Source of the DNA: Rubidibacter lacunae KORDI 51-2 | GTDB lineage: Bacteria; Cyanobacteriota; Cyanobacteriia; Cyanobacteriales; Rubidibacteraceae | NCBI RefSeq assembly: GCF_000473895.1 | Contig: NZ_ASSJ01000034.1 | Location: forward strand, 1-54,099 | Direction: 5' to 3' | DNA: 54,099 nt | Part shown: piece by piece, positions 43,818-53,714 of the stretch | Layout: every line of letters begins with the position of its first letter | Numbering within the stretch: the stretch's first letter is position 1 | Position numbers and translations under genes: made by a program | The notes under the pieces: model-generated | What the model saw: the letters and a program-made list of their open reading frames with translations, nothing else | Told to the model about the DNA's origin: nothing | Database searches by the model: none

Positions 43818-46800
43818 CTAGTCCTCTAGCCCGGATAACAATTCGCGATCGAGTAGCTGCTCGATCTCTGCTTCAGAGAGCGCCCCGACCTCAGCAGACC
43901 ATTGCTGCTCTAGGGACGCATCTCCTTCGTCTTGTGGTGGGGGCACCGGCGCGATCGCCGCGGCCTCCACCGTTGCCTCTGGCTGCAGGAGCCGGTCTGC
44001 CAAAAATTCCAACAATGCCGCGAGGGTGGGGTAATCCATCAAAGAAGTCGCAGCAATCGAAATCCCCAACCCGGTTTGTAGGCGATTGCGTAGCTCGACC
44101 GCCGTCAGCGAGTCCATCCCCAAGTCAAAGAACCCCGCCTCTGCATCGATCGCTTCGGGATCGGCCATGCCAAGGACCTGAGCCACTTGCTGGCGGACGA
44201 AGGTTGCTAAGAGCGCGCGTTGCTCCGGAGCTGGAGCTTGTTGGAGCTGCTGGACGAAGGAGGCGATCGCGGTGTCGCCTTCTGGAGACATCTCTGCCCC
44301 GCTCGCGGCAAAGTCTGCAAGGTAGGGCCAAGCCCGCCACTGAGGGGAGAGTCGGGCTGCTGTCGTCCAATCAATGGCAGCCAAGCCCACCTGGGGGATC
44401 TCGGGTTGACGCAGCACCCCCTCCAGAGCGACTAACACCTGTTGGGGGTTGATGCTCCCCATTCCCTGGCGCTCTCCGCGGCGATCGGCCCCGCGCTCGG
44501 CGGCTTCGCCCACTTGGCCGACGATCCCCAGTTGAAAGCTCTGGCCAGGTAGCCCCACCGATTGGCGGTAGTGGGCCAATCCGTCTAGGAAGGCGTTGGC
44601 TGCCGAGTGATTGGCTTGACCGGCAGAGCCCAGCAGCGACGCTGCCGATGAAAAGGAGACAAAAAAGTCCAGGGGGTCTGGCTGGGTTAGGCGATGCAGA
44701 ATCCAAGCGCCCTGCACCTTCGGACCTAGGACGGTCGCGAACTTCTCCCAGGTTTGTTGTTGCAGGGTGCCATCATCGAGGGCGCCCGCACTATGGATGA
44801 TGCCCTTGAGGGGCCAGGGCGATCGCCGGATTCGCTCCAGGGCCGCCGCCATTGCGTCCTCGTCGGTAACATCGGCTTGGATGACGTCAACCTTGGCACC
44901 GCGCTCCTCCAGTAGTGCTAACTTTGCTTGCACTGTTGCATCGGAGCCGCGGCGGCTCACCAATGCCAGGTGGCGTACTTGATGCTTCACTAGCCACTCG
45001 GCAACCAAAAGGCCGAGACCGCCCAAGCCACCGGTAATTAGGTATGTCCCCTCGGAAGACAGGGACAATTCCGCTGGTGGTTGTGCTGGCGTGACGACGA
45101 TCTTGCCGATATGTTGGGCTTGCTGCATGCAGCGGAAGGCAGCGATGACGTCCTCAGCGGGGAAGACCCGAACGGGGGTTGGGGTGCGATCGGCCAATTC
45201 AAGCTGCTGCGAGATCTGCTCCAGTAACCGCTGGATAGTCTCAGGTTGCTCTCGTGAGAGCCGCACCATATCTAAAACGGTGTAGGCGGCATCCGGACGT
45301 ACCTGCTCGACGCGCTCTGTGGTCCACACTGCGCGCTTGGCAATCTCTACAAAGCAGCCGCCAGGACTCAAGGTTGAGAGACTAGCTTCGACGAAGCCCT
45401 CTGAAGTTAGCGAGCTCAGGATGACATCCATCCCTTTCCCGTCGGTGAGGGCAAGGAACTCCTTGGCAAACTCTGTGGTGCGAGAGCTAGCGATGTGGCG
45501 CACGCCCAGGGCGCGGAGGGTATCCCATTTGCCCGGACTGGCGGTGGCAAAGACTTCCGCACCAAGTTGTTGGGCGATCCGGACGGCGGCCATGCCCGTA
45601 CCGCCAGCAGCAGCGTGGATCAGTACGCGCTGGCCGGGAGCCAACCGTGCGATCTCCTGCAGGGCATAGCTAGCGGTGAGGAAATTGACGGGAATAGCTG
45701 CGGCTTCCTCGAAGCTCAGACTCGATGGCTTGGGGGCAACGGCCTCCGCGCCAACGGTGACGAAGCTGCCAAAGGCACCGGGGGCGAGGGCCACCACTGC
45801 ATCGCCAACGGCAACAGTTGTCACCTCCGCGCCGACAGCCGCGACGACCCCCGCGCATTCACCCCCGAGGACACCCATCGCTTTGAGTTCTGCTTGGGAA
45901 ACCCCGTCTACTTCGGAGGGAATCAGGTCTAGAGCGGCCACAACATCCAAGAAATTCAGGCCCGTGGCCCGCACTTCGATTTCGATTTCCTTGGGTCCGG
46001 GAGCCTGGCGAGGGGCCGCAACCCACTGCAAGCTATCGAGCAAACCGGGTTGGGTTGCTTCAAGCCGACACGGCCCCACTGGCAGCTCGGTGCCTGCTGC
46101 TGTCTGCGCGATCGCTAAATTCTGATTTCTTACCAAGCGCGCGACGAAACGATGGTCCTGTCGGAGGGCCACCTGGTCTTCAGGATCTCCCGATCGCACC
46201 TCGGCCCATAATTGCCCGGCTTGGGCCGAAATCGCCAAATTAGCATCAAGATCGATGCGGCTACAGCGAAGTTCGGGATGCTCCAGAGCGATCGCTTTCC
46301 CCATACCCCACAGAGAGGCCTGGCTGACACCGGAAAGAGTTACCAAAGATTCGCCCGCTGGTTGGGCGGCACGAGTAACCAGCCATAGCCTGGGAGCAGA
46401 GAGCTCGGACTCCGTCCCCTGACCGCGTATCAAAGCCTGGACTAGAGTTAAAACCGTTCCGCAGCCTAACCGCGAAGCCGCAGCCAGGGCTGGGGCATCC
46501 ATCGCTTCTGCTACTGGGGCATCCAACCCCCAACAATGCACGATGCCTTGGAGTCCGGCCCCGCGTTCTTGCAGCCGATCGAGCAAACGGTCGGTGCTGC
46601 CCGGGTCTTGCGGATCGAGCTGTAGGGTTGAGATGTCCGCAGTGGGATCGGGTGGGGTATCCCGATACACCAATGTGCAAGTTTCGCCATCGGCGTGCAG
46701 GCGCTCGGCCAAGTTCCGGGCGATGCCATCGGTATCGGCAAAAATCACCCAATCCCCAATGGGTTTGGGTGAAGGTTCCATGCTCTCATCCGCACGAGCC

Positions 46801-49800
46801 ACGATCGCGGCTTGGCCCAATTCGGGTTCGGCAGGCAGAGTCGCAACCGAGCTAAATCCAGTCTCGAGTAACACCTGTTGCCACTGAGAGGCCGCCAACA
46901 GAGGATGGTCGGGACGCAGCTCGCGATCGCTAAAGCGCCACCAGCCCTCAAGTAAACCAAAGATCAGGTCGACCCAACGCTGTTTGTGGGTACCTTCCAA
47001 AAGCACCAGCATGCCATCGGGAGCCAGCAATTGCCGGACGTGGGCGAGGGTTTGCCGTAAATTCTGGGTCGCGTGAAGGACGTTGGCTGCCACCACTACG
47101 TCTTGTTGGTAAGGTTCGAACCCTTGATCGCTTGGATCCCGTTCGATGTCTAGGACCTTGTAGTTAACAAAGGGATAGTCGCGACCGAACCGCTCCTGGG
47201 CTTCTCGCACGAACAACGCGCCCACATCCGTGAAGCAGTAGCGCGTTTGCCGCTCCGTGAGGTGAGGCAACATCGCACTAGTCGTTCCGCCTGTGCCCGC
47301 ACCAATTTCCAAGATGCGCAGGCCGCGAGCGGGGGGAAGGCCAGCTGCCGCGGCGGCGATCGCCTGCTGTACTAGAGAATTGAACCCGCGCGATGCCGGA
47401 CTGTCTTGGTAGAGACGGGTCGCCGCGCTGAGGTCGCCAGCGGGGAAAACCAACTGCACCGGATCGATCGCACCGCGCAAAACCCCAGCCAATTTGGAGC
47501 CACAACGTTCCAACAACTGCCACTCCGCCGAGTCAACGTCTAAAGCGTCGGCTGGGGGAACCGGACTGGGCAGCGGTTGGAGAACCTGCCAGCGATCGTC
47601 TTGTCGAGCCAGGATCCCGTCCTCAGCCAGCATTTCCAGCAGGCGACCCAGCAAGCGCTGGTGTTGGGGAACGACGCGGAGGCGCTGAATTGCACTCACT
47701 AATTGCAGAGATTCCCCCGCTTGGTAATTCCAACCCAGCTGATGCAGCGCCGCGATTGCAAATTGTCCGCTGGCTGCTTCGAGCAAAGGCAGTTGTTCTT
47801 GTCGCTGCCGATTCAGCTCGGGATTGTCGAGCAAGAGGGCGCGGACCTGGGGTTCGAGGGCAGCCGCGATCGTGGCGGGCTCGGGAATAAACTCAGGTGC
47901 CTTCAGACGGCCAAAGCGACCTTGGGGCCTCCAAGCCACACCGTAAAGATCGCGTGCGAGGGAGTGGGATTGCCCCATCAGGGCGCTAGCACTGGCCGGT
48001 CGTAGCTGGAGACCCGCAATATGGGCAACCACAGCACCGGTCTCGTCCAGCAGGTGGATTTGCGCCTGAGGGTGTGCGCCCGCGACTTGCCACTCGCCGA
48101 TTGCCCAAAGGTTGGTGCCCGGTCGACGGTAGAGTTCGAGGCGATCGACCGCTACAGGTAAATAAGTGGAGCCGGTCTCATCCTCAGCAAGGGCAAACAG
48201 CACCTGCAGGGCGGCATCGAGGAGGGCCGGATGGAAGGTGTAATGAGCTGCCTCAGGGACGAGAGAATGGGGTAACTGCAAGCGAGCGAGGGCTTTATCG
48301 GAGCCGCGCCAGAGTTGCTGGATGCCTTGGAAGGTGCTGCCGTAATCAATGTGCTGCTGGCGACAGCGGCGGTAGTGTGCGGCCACCTCCAGAGCTTGGG
48401 AGCACTCAGTCTGACAGTCAGCGAGGGAAATTTCGGGAATTGGAGAATCTTGGGATAAACGACGGACGATTCCCTGGCTATAGCGCTGCCAAGTGGGATC
48501 CGCTCCCGGTTCGTCGGTGTCGTTGGGGATAGCACTGAAGATTTCGAAGCGGTAGGTCTCACTGTCCTCAGACGCGATCGGTGTCTGCAGCACGACCGAC
48601 TCAGCCTCAGGTAAAACAAAGCCTCGCTCGATGGCGATCTTCTCGATCGCGAAGGACCGTTCGGGGAAGAGCTGCTGCCCGGCGGCCAAACCAATTTCCA
48701 AATAAGCTGTGGTCGGAAATAGAGGCCGCTCGAAAACGCGATGGTCGCTCAAATAGGAAAGCTGCCGAATGCTAAAGAATGATTCGAAATAACCCTGGGC
48801 ATTCGCGAGGGCAATTTTGCGACCGAGTAGCGGATGTTGCAAGGATTGACGATAACCGGCGGGACTTGATAGGGAGAATGCCGGAATATCCAGCCAATGG
48901 CGCTGGCGCTGGAACGGATAGGTGGGGATGGATACGTCACGCCGCTTCGGGTAGTTACGCTCGAAACCCTGCCAATCAATTGCGATACCCCGCACGTGTA
49001 GCTCGCTGAGGCTTCCCAATAACTGTTGCCAGTCGCTTTGCCCCGGCCTGAGGCTGGGCAACCAGACACCAACATTTGCTGGCAAACATTGCCGCCCCAT
49101 ACCCAACAGGACGGGCTTAGGCCCGCATTCGAGGAAGCACTTCACTCCCAACTCCTGCAACGTTGCCATGCCACCAGCAAAGTTTACTGGGGCCAGGACG
49201 TGCTTCACCCAATACTCGGGAGTAGCAACGTCATCGCCAGCCACCGTGCCGCTGACGTTGGAAACAAACTTCAGTTGTGGGACTGCATAGCTTATCTGCC
49301 GAGCTACAGTTTCGAACTCAGCCAGCATCGGCTGCATCAGCGGCGAGTGGAAAGCGTGGGAGACCTCTAGTTCGGTGGTCTTGATGCCCTGGGCGGTTAG
49401 CTTCTCGACAACAGCTCCCATGGCTTCGACTTTGCCTGAGATAACTGTGCTTTCGGGGCCATTAATAGCGGCGATCGCCACACCGGGTTGCTCGCCAATG
49501 GCGCTTCGGACCGTTTCAACTGGGGCCAGGGTCGAGACCATGGTGCCGCCGACCGGGAGTTGCTGCATCAGGCGACCCCGAGCGGCAATCAACTTGAGGC
49601 CATCTTCCAGGGAGAAGACACCTGCAATACAAGCCGCGACGTATTCCCCAACGCTATGGCCCATCACCACTTGGGGTCGAATGCCCCAAGATAGCCACAG
49701 TTGGCAGAGGGAATATTCAATCGCAAAGAGGGCGGGCTGGGTGTAGCCCGTTTGGTGCAGGAGTGTAGGGCCTGCGGTTGTGGGATCGGTGGGGTAAAGG

Positions 49801-52800
49801 GTCTCAAGGAGGGATTGCCCCAGGGAGTCCTGCAGAATGTCGTCGCAGCGGTCCAAGGCTTGCTTGAAGGTGGGCTGGGTTTCGTATAGCTCCCGACCCA
49901 TCTCAAGGTATTGCGACCCCTGGCCGGTAAACAGCATGGCCACGACAGCCTGCTGTTGGAGCGGAACGCTACCGGCGATCGCGCGCCCTGGAACGCTCTG
50001 GCGATCGCGCAGCCAGTTCTCGAGTTGGGATTGTAGTTGGCAGTTATCTTCAGCGACCAGGGCCAGACGATGGGCAAAGGTCGTGCGCCGAGTGTTGGCC
50101 GTGAAACAAAGGTCGGCCAATGAGGTATCGGGAGAGGTGCTCAGATGCCGGACATAACGTTGGGCTAGCGCTTGCAAGCCCTTTTCATTGGGGGCCGAGA
50201 GCGTTAATACGTGTAGGGGCCGAAGGAGATCGCTCGGCTTAGCGGGCACTACCATTGGTGCAGTGGGCGGGTCGGACAAAACAATGTGGGCATTAGTGCC
50301 CCCAAACCCGAAGGAGCTAATCCCCGCCAAACGCGGTCGATCTCCAATCAGCCAAGCTTGTGACTGGGTCGCGATTGCTAACGCCGAACCATCTAGATCG
50401 ATGGAGGGATTGAGGGTTTGGCAGTGGAGTTGGGGCGGAATTTCCTCATGCTGGATGGCCAGGACGGTTGCGATCGCACCGGCAATTCCAGCGGCAGCTT
50501 CGAGATGGCCGATGTTGGTTTTCACCGAGCCAATCGCACAGGGTTGTTCTAGCGTTCGCTCCTCATCGAGGACGGCACGCAGGGCCGCAATTTCGATCGG
50601 ATCGCCAAGGGGGGTACCCGTGCCGTGGGCCTGGACGTACTGAATGTCCGCCGGGGCAACGCGTGCGTCGGCCAAGGCCTGACGTATGACCGCCTGTTGG
50701 GCGCGACCATTCGGGGCGGTAATACCGTTACTGCGACCATCTTGATTGATGGCCGAGCCGCGGACCACGGCCAAGACGCGATTGCCATCGCGCTGCGCCG
50801 CGCTTAGGGGTTTGAGCACCATCAGGCCGCAGCCTTCGCCGCGTCCGTAGCCATCGGCATCGGCAGAGAAGGTTTTACAACGTCCGTCCGCCGCCAGCAT
50901 TTGCGCTTGGGCAAAGATCGCCGTCAGCGTCGGGGAAAGAATGGCATTGACACCTCCGGCAATCGCGAGATCGCATTCGCCCCGCCGCAGGCTCCGGACC
51001 GCTTGATGAATGGCTACCAGTGATGACGAGCAAGCCGTGTCCACCGCCAAGCTGGGGCCGCGTAGATCCAAGAAATAAGACAGGCGGTTCGCCGCCATAT
51101 TCGCAGCATTACCAGTTCCGGCATAGGGACCGACACCGTCCGGGGTTTGCGCTACCTGACGGCCATAATCGCTGCCGCTAATGCCGACGAAGACCCCCGT
51201 ATTGCTCCCAGTCAAATGCTCTCGCGTTAGACCCCCCCGCTCGCAGGCCGTCCATGCCACTTCTAGTAATAAGCGCTGCTGGGGGTCGAGGTGTTCTGCC
51301 TCGCGCGGCGAGATCCCAAAAAAAGCCGCATCAAAGCGATCGATTGCGTCGAGAAAACCGCCCGCCTGGGGAATCTGCGGCAGGTCGCCCCATTGACGAT
51401 CGCTCGGCACGCTCGCGATCGCATCGACGCCATGTTTGAGTAACTGCCAAAATGCTTCCGGGCTCTCGGCACCAGGGAAGCGACAGTCGAGGGCAACGAT
51501 TGCAACTTCAGTCGTGTCGGTATCCGATCCCGAGCAAGGTATTGGCTGAGGTTGGGAAGCAGAGGCTTCAGCACCCTCGTCCGCTAGATACTGGGCTAGC
51601 TGGCGAATGGTTGGGTAGTCGTAGAGGACAATTGGCGATAAGCGCCGTTCCAACCAAGCTTCAAGTTCTCCCGAAAGGGCGACCGTCGTAGCGGAATCAA
51701 GACCCAAACTGGCAAACTCGGCGTTGGGGTCAATTTCGGTGGCGGGGATCTGCAAGCGTTCGGCAACCCGCGCGACGATCTCTGCTTCGAGCGCTCCTAC
51801 CGAGTATCCGTTTGCATCCGGCTCGGTCAAAGATTGGGTAGATGATGCGGGGCGTTCGGATCGATCGGTTGCTGAGGGCGACGCGTGAGTACCCTCATCT
51901 GCGGTCCAAGTGGCGATGGCTTCTAGAGTGTCATCGACGACTCCGTCCCGACAGGCATGCCGCTGGACCTTGCCACTGGAGGTTGTTGGGATGCTGCCGG
52001 GCTTGAGCAGCATAAGACTGTGGAGTTGTAGATCGTGGGTTTTGGCAATTGCTTGGCGTACCGCTGCAGCAATTTCCAGCACATTCGGATTGCGGCGGTG
52101 CTGGCGCTCCAGTTCCTGCACTACAACGAGCTTGTCAGCTCCAGAAACTTCGATGGCAATCGCCGCACTAGCATTGGGGCGCAGAGCATCATGGGCGGCG
52201 GCAACGGTCCGTTCGATGTCCTGGGGGTAGTGGTTTTGCCCCCGAAAGATCAGCAAATCCTTGAGGCGACCCGTCACGTACAATTCGCCCTGCTGCAAAA
52301 AGCCCAGATCCCCCGTGCGCAAAAACGGCCCTGACTCGGAACCGGGTAGCTGTGCGCCAAAGGTTTCCTGGGTGAGTTCGGGGCGCTGCCAATAGCCTTG
52401 GGCGATGCTTGGCCCCGCGACCCAAATCTCACCAACGCGATTGGGTCGGCAGGACAACCCCGTGGTTGGATCGACAATGACAAGCGTTTGGTCGGGTACC
52501 GTGTAGCCGCTGCTCACCAACACGCGCGCGTCTGCCGCCCCAGGCGTTCCGGACATGATGCAGCGATTGCGTAGGGCTGCAGCATCCACATGCAACTCGT
52601 GCGGGCGGGCACTGCAGTCTCCTCCTGCGACGAGCAGAGTCCCCTCCGCCATGCCATAGCAAGGATAAAACGCCTGTGGGCGAAAACCGCAACTTGCAAA
52701 GGTTTCGGCAAAACGCTTGAGGGTGCTAGACCGCACGGGCTCGGCCCCGGTAAAGGCCACTTGCCACCTGCTCAAGTCGAGCTGCGATCGCTCCTCGGGG

Positions 52801-53714
52801 GTAATGCGCCGAACGCAAAGGTCATAAGCAAAATTCGGAGCACCGCTAGTGGTGGCGCGAAATCGCGAAATCGCCTGCAGCCACCGTAGGGGCTTCTGGA
52901 GAAAATCAACGGGGGCCATTAACGTAACCTTGCCGCCGCAATAGAGCGCCTGCAAAATCCCGCCGATCAAGCCCATGTCATGGTAAGGCGGCAACCAAAT
53001 GACCCCTTGCAACTCGGGTGTATGACCGAATTTCCGGGCGATCCATTTCAGGTTGTGGATTAAGTTGCCGTGGCTGACCATGACACCCTTAGGCGCACCG
53101 GTAGAACCAGAGGTGTATTGCAAAAAGGCCAAATCCTCGGGAGCTGGCTGGTGGGGCTGCCAGTCTGGATCGGTCGTAGTGTCGTAGAGCTCGCGATCGC
53201 AAGCAATCCAAGTCAACTCTTGGAGATCCGTCAGAGCAGCAACTTTAGGTTGCAACCGTTCCAAAACCTCCGGGGTCGTCAGTGCGACAGTTGGCTGCGC
53301 GTCCGCCGCGATCGCTTGGAAGCGCTCCAAAGACCGGTTCGGACGCGGCGGGTAGGTGGGGACGGCGATCGCGCCAGCGTACAAACATCCAAAGAATGCG
53401 GCGATGTAATCCAATCCCGCTGGGAACACCAACAGCACGCGCTCGCCCCGGGCATCGCAGGCTAAGAGTCGCGCCGCAATCGCGCGAGCCTTGCGGTCTA
53501 ATACTTGGTTTGAAAGGAGATCGAGCCGATCCTCGCCATCAACCCAGAATGCGTAGGTTTCGCCTTCGGGGGTGGCATTTGCTCGCATACCGAGTAGTGC
53601 CACCAAATCAGTCGCGGTGTCAAGAAGCCCCAAACTTTGTTGTGTCACTCTCTCGTACGCCTCAACAAACAACCGTTCGCATGGTGAAGCAGGCAAATCT
53701 CTAGCCGAGGTCAA
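43818..53714 (-). CDS. Gene 1: FAAL-ACP-KS-AT-DH-MT-ER-KR-ACP, loading and first extension module
   Basis: This 3298-residue protein starts the assembly line. Fatty acyl-AMP ligase 1-590 (YTSGSTGAPKG near 201, LPPYHDMGLIGG) activates a free fatty acid. ACP1: LGLDS near 670. KS 738-1165: DTACSSS near 893, QAHGTGT near 1030, NIGHLE near 1068. AT 1260-1570: GHSVGEY near 1353 and HAFHSP near 1455, malonyl type. DH 1625-1900: DHRVFERPLFP near 1657 and HPALLDAALQ near 1831, apparently intact. Methyltransferase: ILEIGAGTGGTT near 2139. A structural KR half precedes ER (2555-2870; HAAAGGTGM near 2705). KR: TGGLGGLG near 2895 with LDD motif; the usual catalytic Tyr position reads QANHSAAN. ACP2: LGMDS near 3200. 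The longest frame starts at TTG 53714 with poor ribosome signals; GTG 53648, behind GAGAGA and just before the FAAL core, may be the true start. Confidence 0.92.
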   Translation of the reverse strand: MTSARDLPASPCERLFVEAYERVTQQSLGLLDTATDLVALLGMRANATPEGETYAFWVDGEDRLDLLSNQVLDRKARAIAARLLACDARGERVLLVFPAGLDYIAAFFGCLYAGAIAVPTYPPRPNRSLERFQAIAADAQPTVALTTPEVLERLQPKVAALTDLQELTWIACDRELYDTTTDPDWQPHQPAPEDLAFLQYTSGSTGAPKGVMVSHGNLIHNLKWIARKFGHTPELQGVIWLPPYHDMGLIGGILQALYCGGKVTLMAPVDFLQKPLRWLQAISRFRATTSGAPNFAYDLCVRRITPEERSQLDLSRWQVAFTGAEPVRSSTLKRFAETFASCGFRPQAFYPCYGMAEGTLLVAGGDCSARPHELHVDAAALRNRCIMSGTPGAADARVLVSSGYTVPDQTLVIVDPTTGLSCRPNRVGEIWVAGPSIAQGYWQRPELTQETFGAQLPGSESGPFLRTGDLGFLQQGELYVTGRLKDLLIFRGQNHYPQDIERTVAAAHDALRPNASAAIAIEVSGADKLVVVQELERQHRRNPNVLEIAAAVRQAIAKTHDLQLHSLMLLKPGSIPTTSSGKVQRHACRDGVVDDTLEAIATWTADEGTHASPSATDRSERPASSTQSLTEPDANGYSVGALEAEIVARVAERLQIPATEIDPNAEFASLGLDSATTVALSGELEAWLERRLSPIVLYDYPTIRQLAQYLADEGAEASASQPQPIPCSGSDTDTTEVAIVALDCRFPGAESPEAFWQLLKHGVDAIASVPSDRQWGDLPQIPQAGGFLDAIDRFDAAFFGISPREAEHLDPQQRLLLEVAWTACERGGLTREHLTGSNTGVFVGISGSDYGRQVAQTPDGVGPYAGTGNAANMAANRLSYFLDLRGPSLAVDTACSSSLVAIHQAVRSLRRGECDLAIAGGVNAILSPTLTAIFAQAQMLAADGRCKTFSADADGYGRGEGCGLMVLKPLSAAQRDGNRVLAVVRGSAINQDGRSNGITAPNGRAQQAVIRQALADARVAPADIQYVQAHGTGTPLGDPIEIAALRAVLDEERTLEQPCAIGSVKTNIGHLEAAAGIAGAIATVLAIQHEEIPPQLHCQTLNPSIDLDGSALAIATQSQAWLIGDRPRLAGISSFGFGGTNAHIVLSDPPTAPMVVPAKPSDLLRPLHVLTLSAPNEKGLQALAQRYVRHLSTSPDTSLADLCFTANTRRTTFAHRLALVAEDNCQLQSQLENWLRDRQSVPGRAIAGSVPLQQQAVVAMLFTGQGSQYLEMGRELYETQPTFKQALDRCDDILQDSLGQSLLETLYPTDPTTAGPTLLHQTGYTQPALFAIEYSLCQLWLSWGIRPQVVMGHSVGEYVAACIAGVFSLEDGLKLIAARGRLMQQLPVGGTMVSTLAPVETVRSAIGEQPGVAIAAINGPESTVISGKVEAMGAVVEKLTAQGIKTTELEVSHAFHSPLMQPMLAEFETVARQISYAVPQLKFVSNVSGTVAGDDVATPEYWVKHVLAPVNFAGGMATLQELGVKCFLECGPKPVLLGMGRQCLPANVGVWLPSLRPGQSDWQQLLGSLSELHVRGIAIDWQGFERNYPKRRDVSIPTYPFQRQRHWLDIPAFSLSSPAGYRQSLQHPLLGRKIALANAQGYFESFFSIRQLSYLSDHRVFERPLFPTTAYLEIGLAAGQQLFPERSFAIEKIAIERGFVLPEAESVVLQTPIASEDSETYRFEIFSAIPNDTDEPGADPTWQRYSQGIVRRLSQDSPIPEISLADCQTECSQALEVAAHYRRCRQQHIDYGSTFQGIQQLWRGSDKALARLQLPHSLVPEAAHYTFHPALLDAALQVLFALAEDETGSTYLPVAVDRLELYRRPGTNLWAIGEWQVAGAHPQAQIHLLDETGAVVAHIAGLQLRPASASALMGQSHSLARDLYGVAWRPQGRFGRLKAPEFIPEPATIAAALEPQVRALLLDNPELNRQRQEQLPLLEAASGQFAIAALHQLGWNYQAGESLQLVSAIQRLRVVPQHQRLLGRLLEMLAEDGILARQDDRWQVLQPLPSPVPPADALDVDSAEWQLLERCGSKLAGVLRGAIDPVQLVFPAGDLSAATRLYQDSPASRGFNSLVQQAIAAAAAGLPPARGLRILEIGAGTGGTTSAMLPHLTERQTRYCFTDVGALFVREAQERFGRDYPFVNYKVLDIERDPSDQGFEPYQQDVVVAANVLHATQNLRQTLAHVRQLLAPDGMLVLLEGTHKQRWVDLIFGLLEGWWRFSDRELRPDHPLLAASQWQQVLLETGFSSVATLPAEPELGQAAIVARADESMEPSPKPIGDWVIFADTDGIARNLAERLHADGETCTLVYRDTPPDPTADISTLQLDPQDPGSTDRLLDRLQERGAGLQGIVHCWGLDAPVAEAMDAPALAAASRLGCGTVLTLVQALIRGQGTESELSAPRLWLVTRAAQPAGESLVTLSGVSQASLWGMGKAIALEHPELRCSRIDLDANLAISAQAGQLWAEVRSGDPEDQVALRQDHRFVARLVRNQNLAIAQTAAGTELPVGPCRLEATQPGLLDSLQWVAAPRQAPGPKEIEIEVRATGLNFLDVVAALDLIPSEVDGVSQAELKAMGVLGGECAGVVAAVGAEVTTVAVGDAVVALAPGAFGSFVTVGAEAVAPKPSSLSFEEAAAIPVNFLTASYALQEIARLAPGQRVLIHAAAGGTGMAAVRIAQQLGAEVFATASPGKWDTLRALGVRHIASSRTTEFAKEFLALTDGKGMDVILSSLTSEGFVEASLSTLSPGGCFVEIAKRAVWTTERVEQVRPDAAYTVLDMVRLSREQPETIQRLLEQISQQLELADRTPTPVRVFPAEDVIAAFRCMQQAQHIGKIVVTPAQPPAELSLSSEGTYLITGGLGGLGLLVAEWLVKHQVRHLALVSRRGSDATVQAKLALLEERGAKVDVIQADVTDEDAMAAALERIRRSPWPLKGIIHSAGALDDGTLQQQTWEKFATVLGPKVQGAWILHRLTQPDPLDFFVSFSSAASLLGSAGQANHSAANAFLDGLAHYRQSVGLPGQSFQLGIVGQVGEAAERGADRRGERQGMGSINPQQVLVALEGVLRQPEIPQVGLAAIDWTTAARLSPQWRAWPYLADFAASGAEMSPEGDTAIASFVQQLQQAPAPEQRALLATFVRQQVAQVLGMADPEAIDAEAGFFDLGMDSLTAVELRNRLQTGLGISIAATSLMDYPTLAALLEFLADRLLQPEATVEAAAIAPVPPPQDEGDASLEQQWSAEVGALSEAEIEQLLDRELLSGLED
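49081..49943 (-). repeat. AT-domain repeat, copy in gene 1
   Basis: This is the partner of the 41,288-42,145 repeat. Both encode GQGSQYLEMGRELYETQ through GHSVGEYVAACIAG to HAFHSPLMQPML. The near-identity at third codon positions suggests homogenisation at DNA level, not only protein constraint. Confidence 0.85.
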
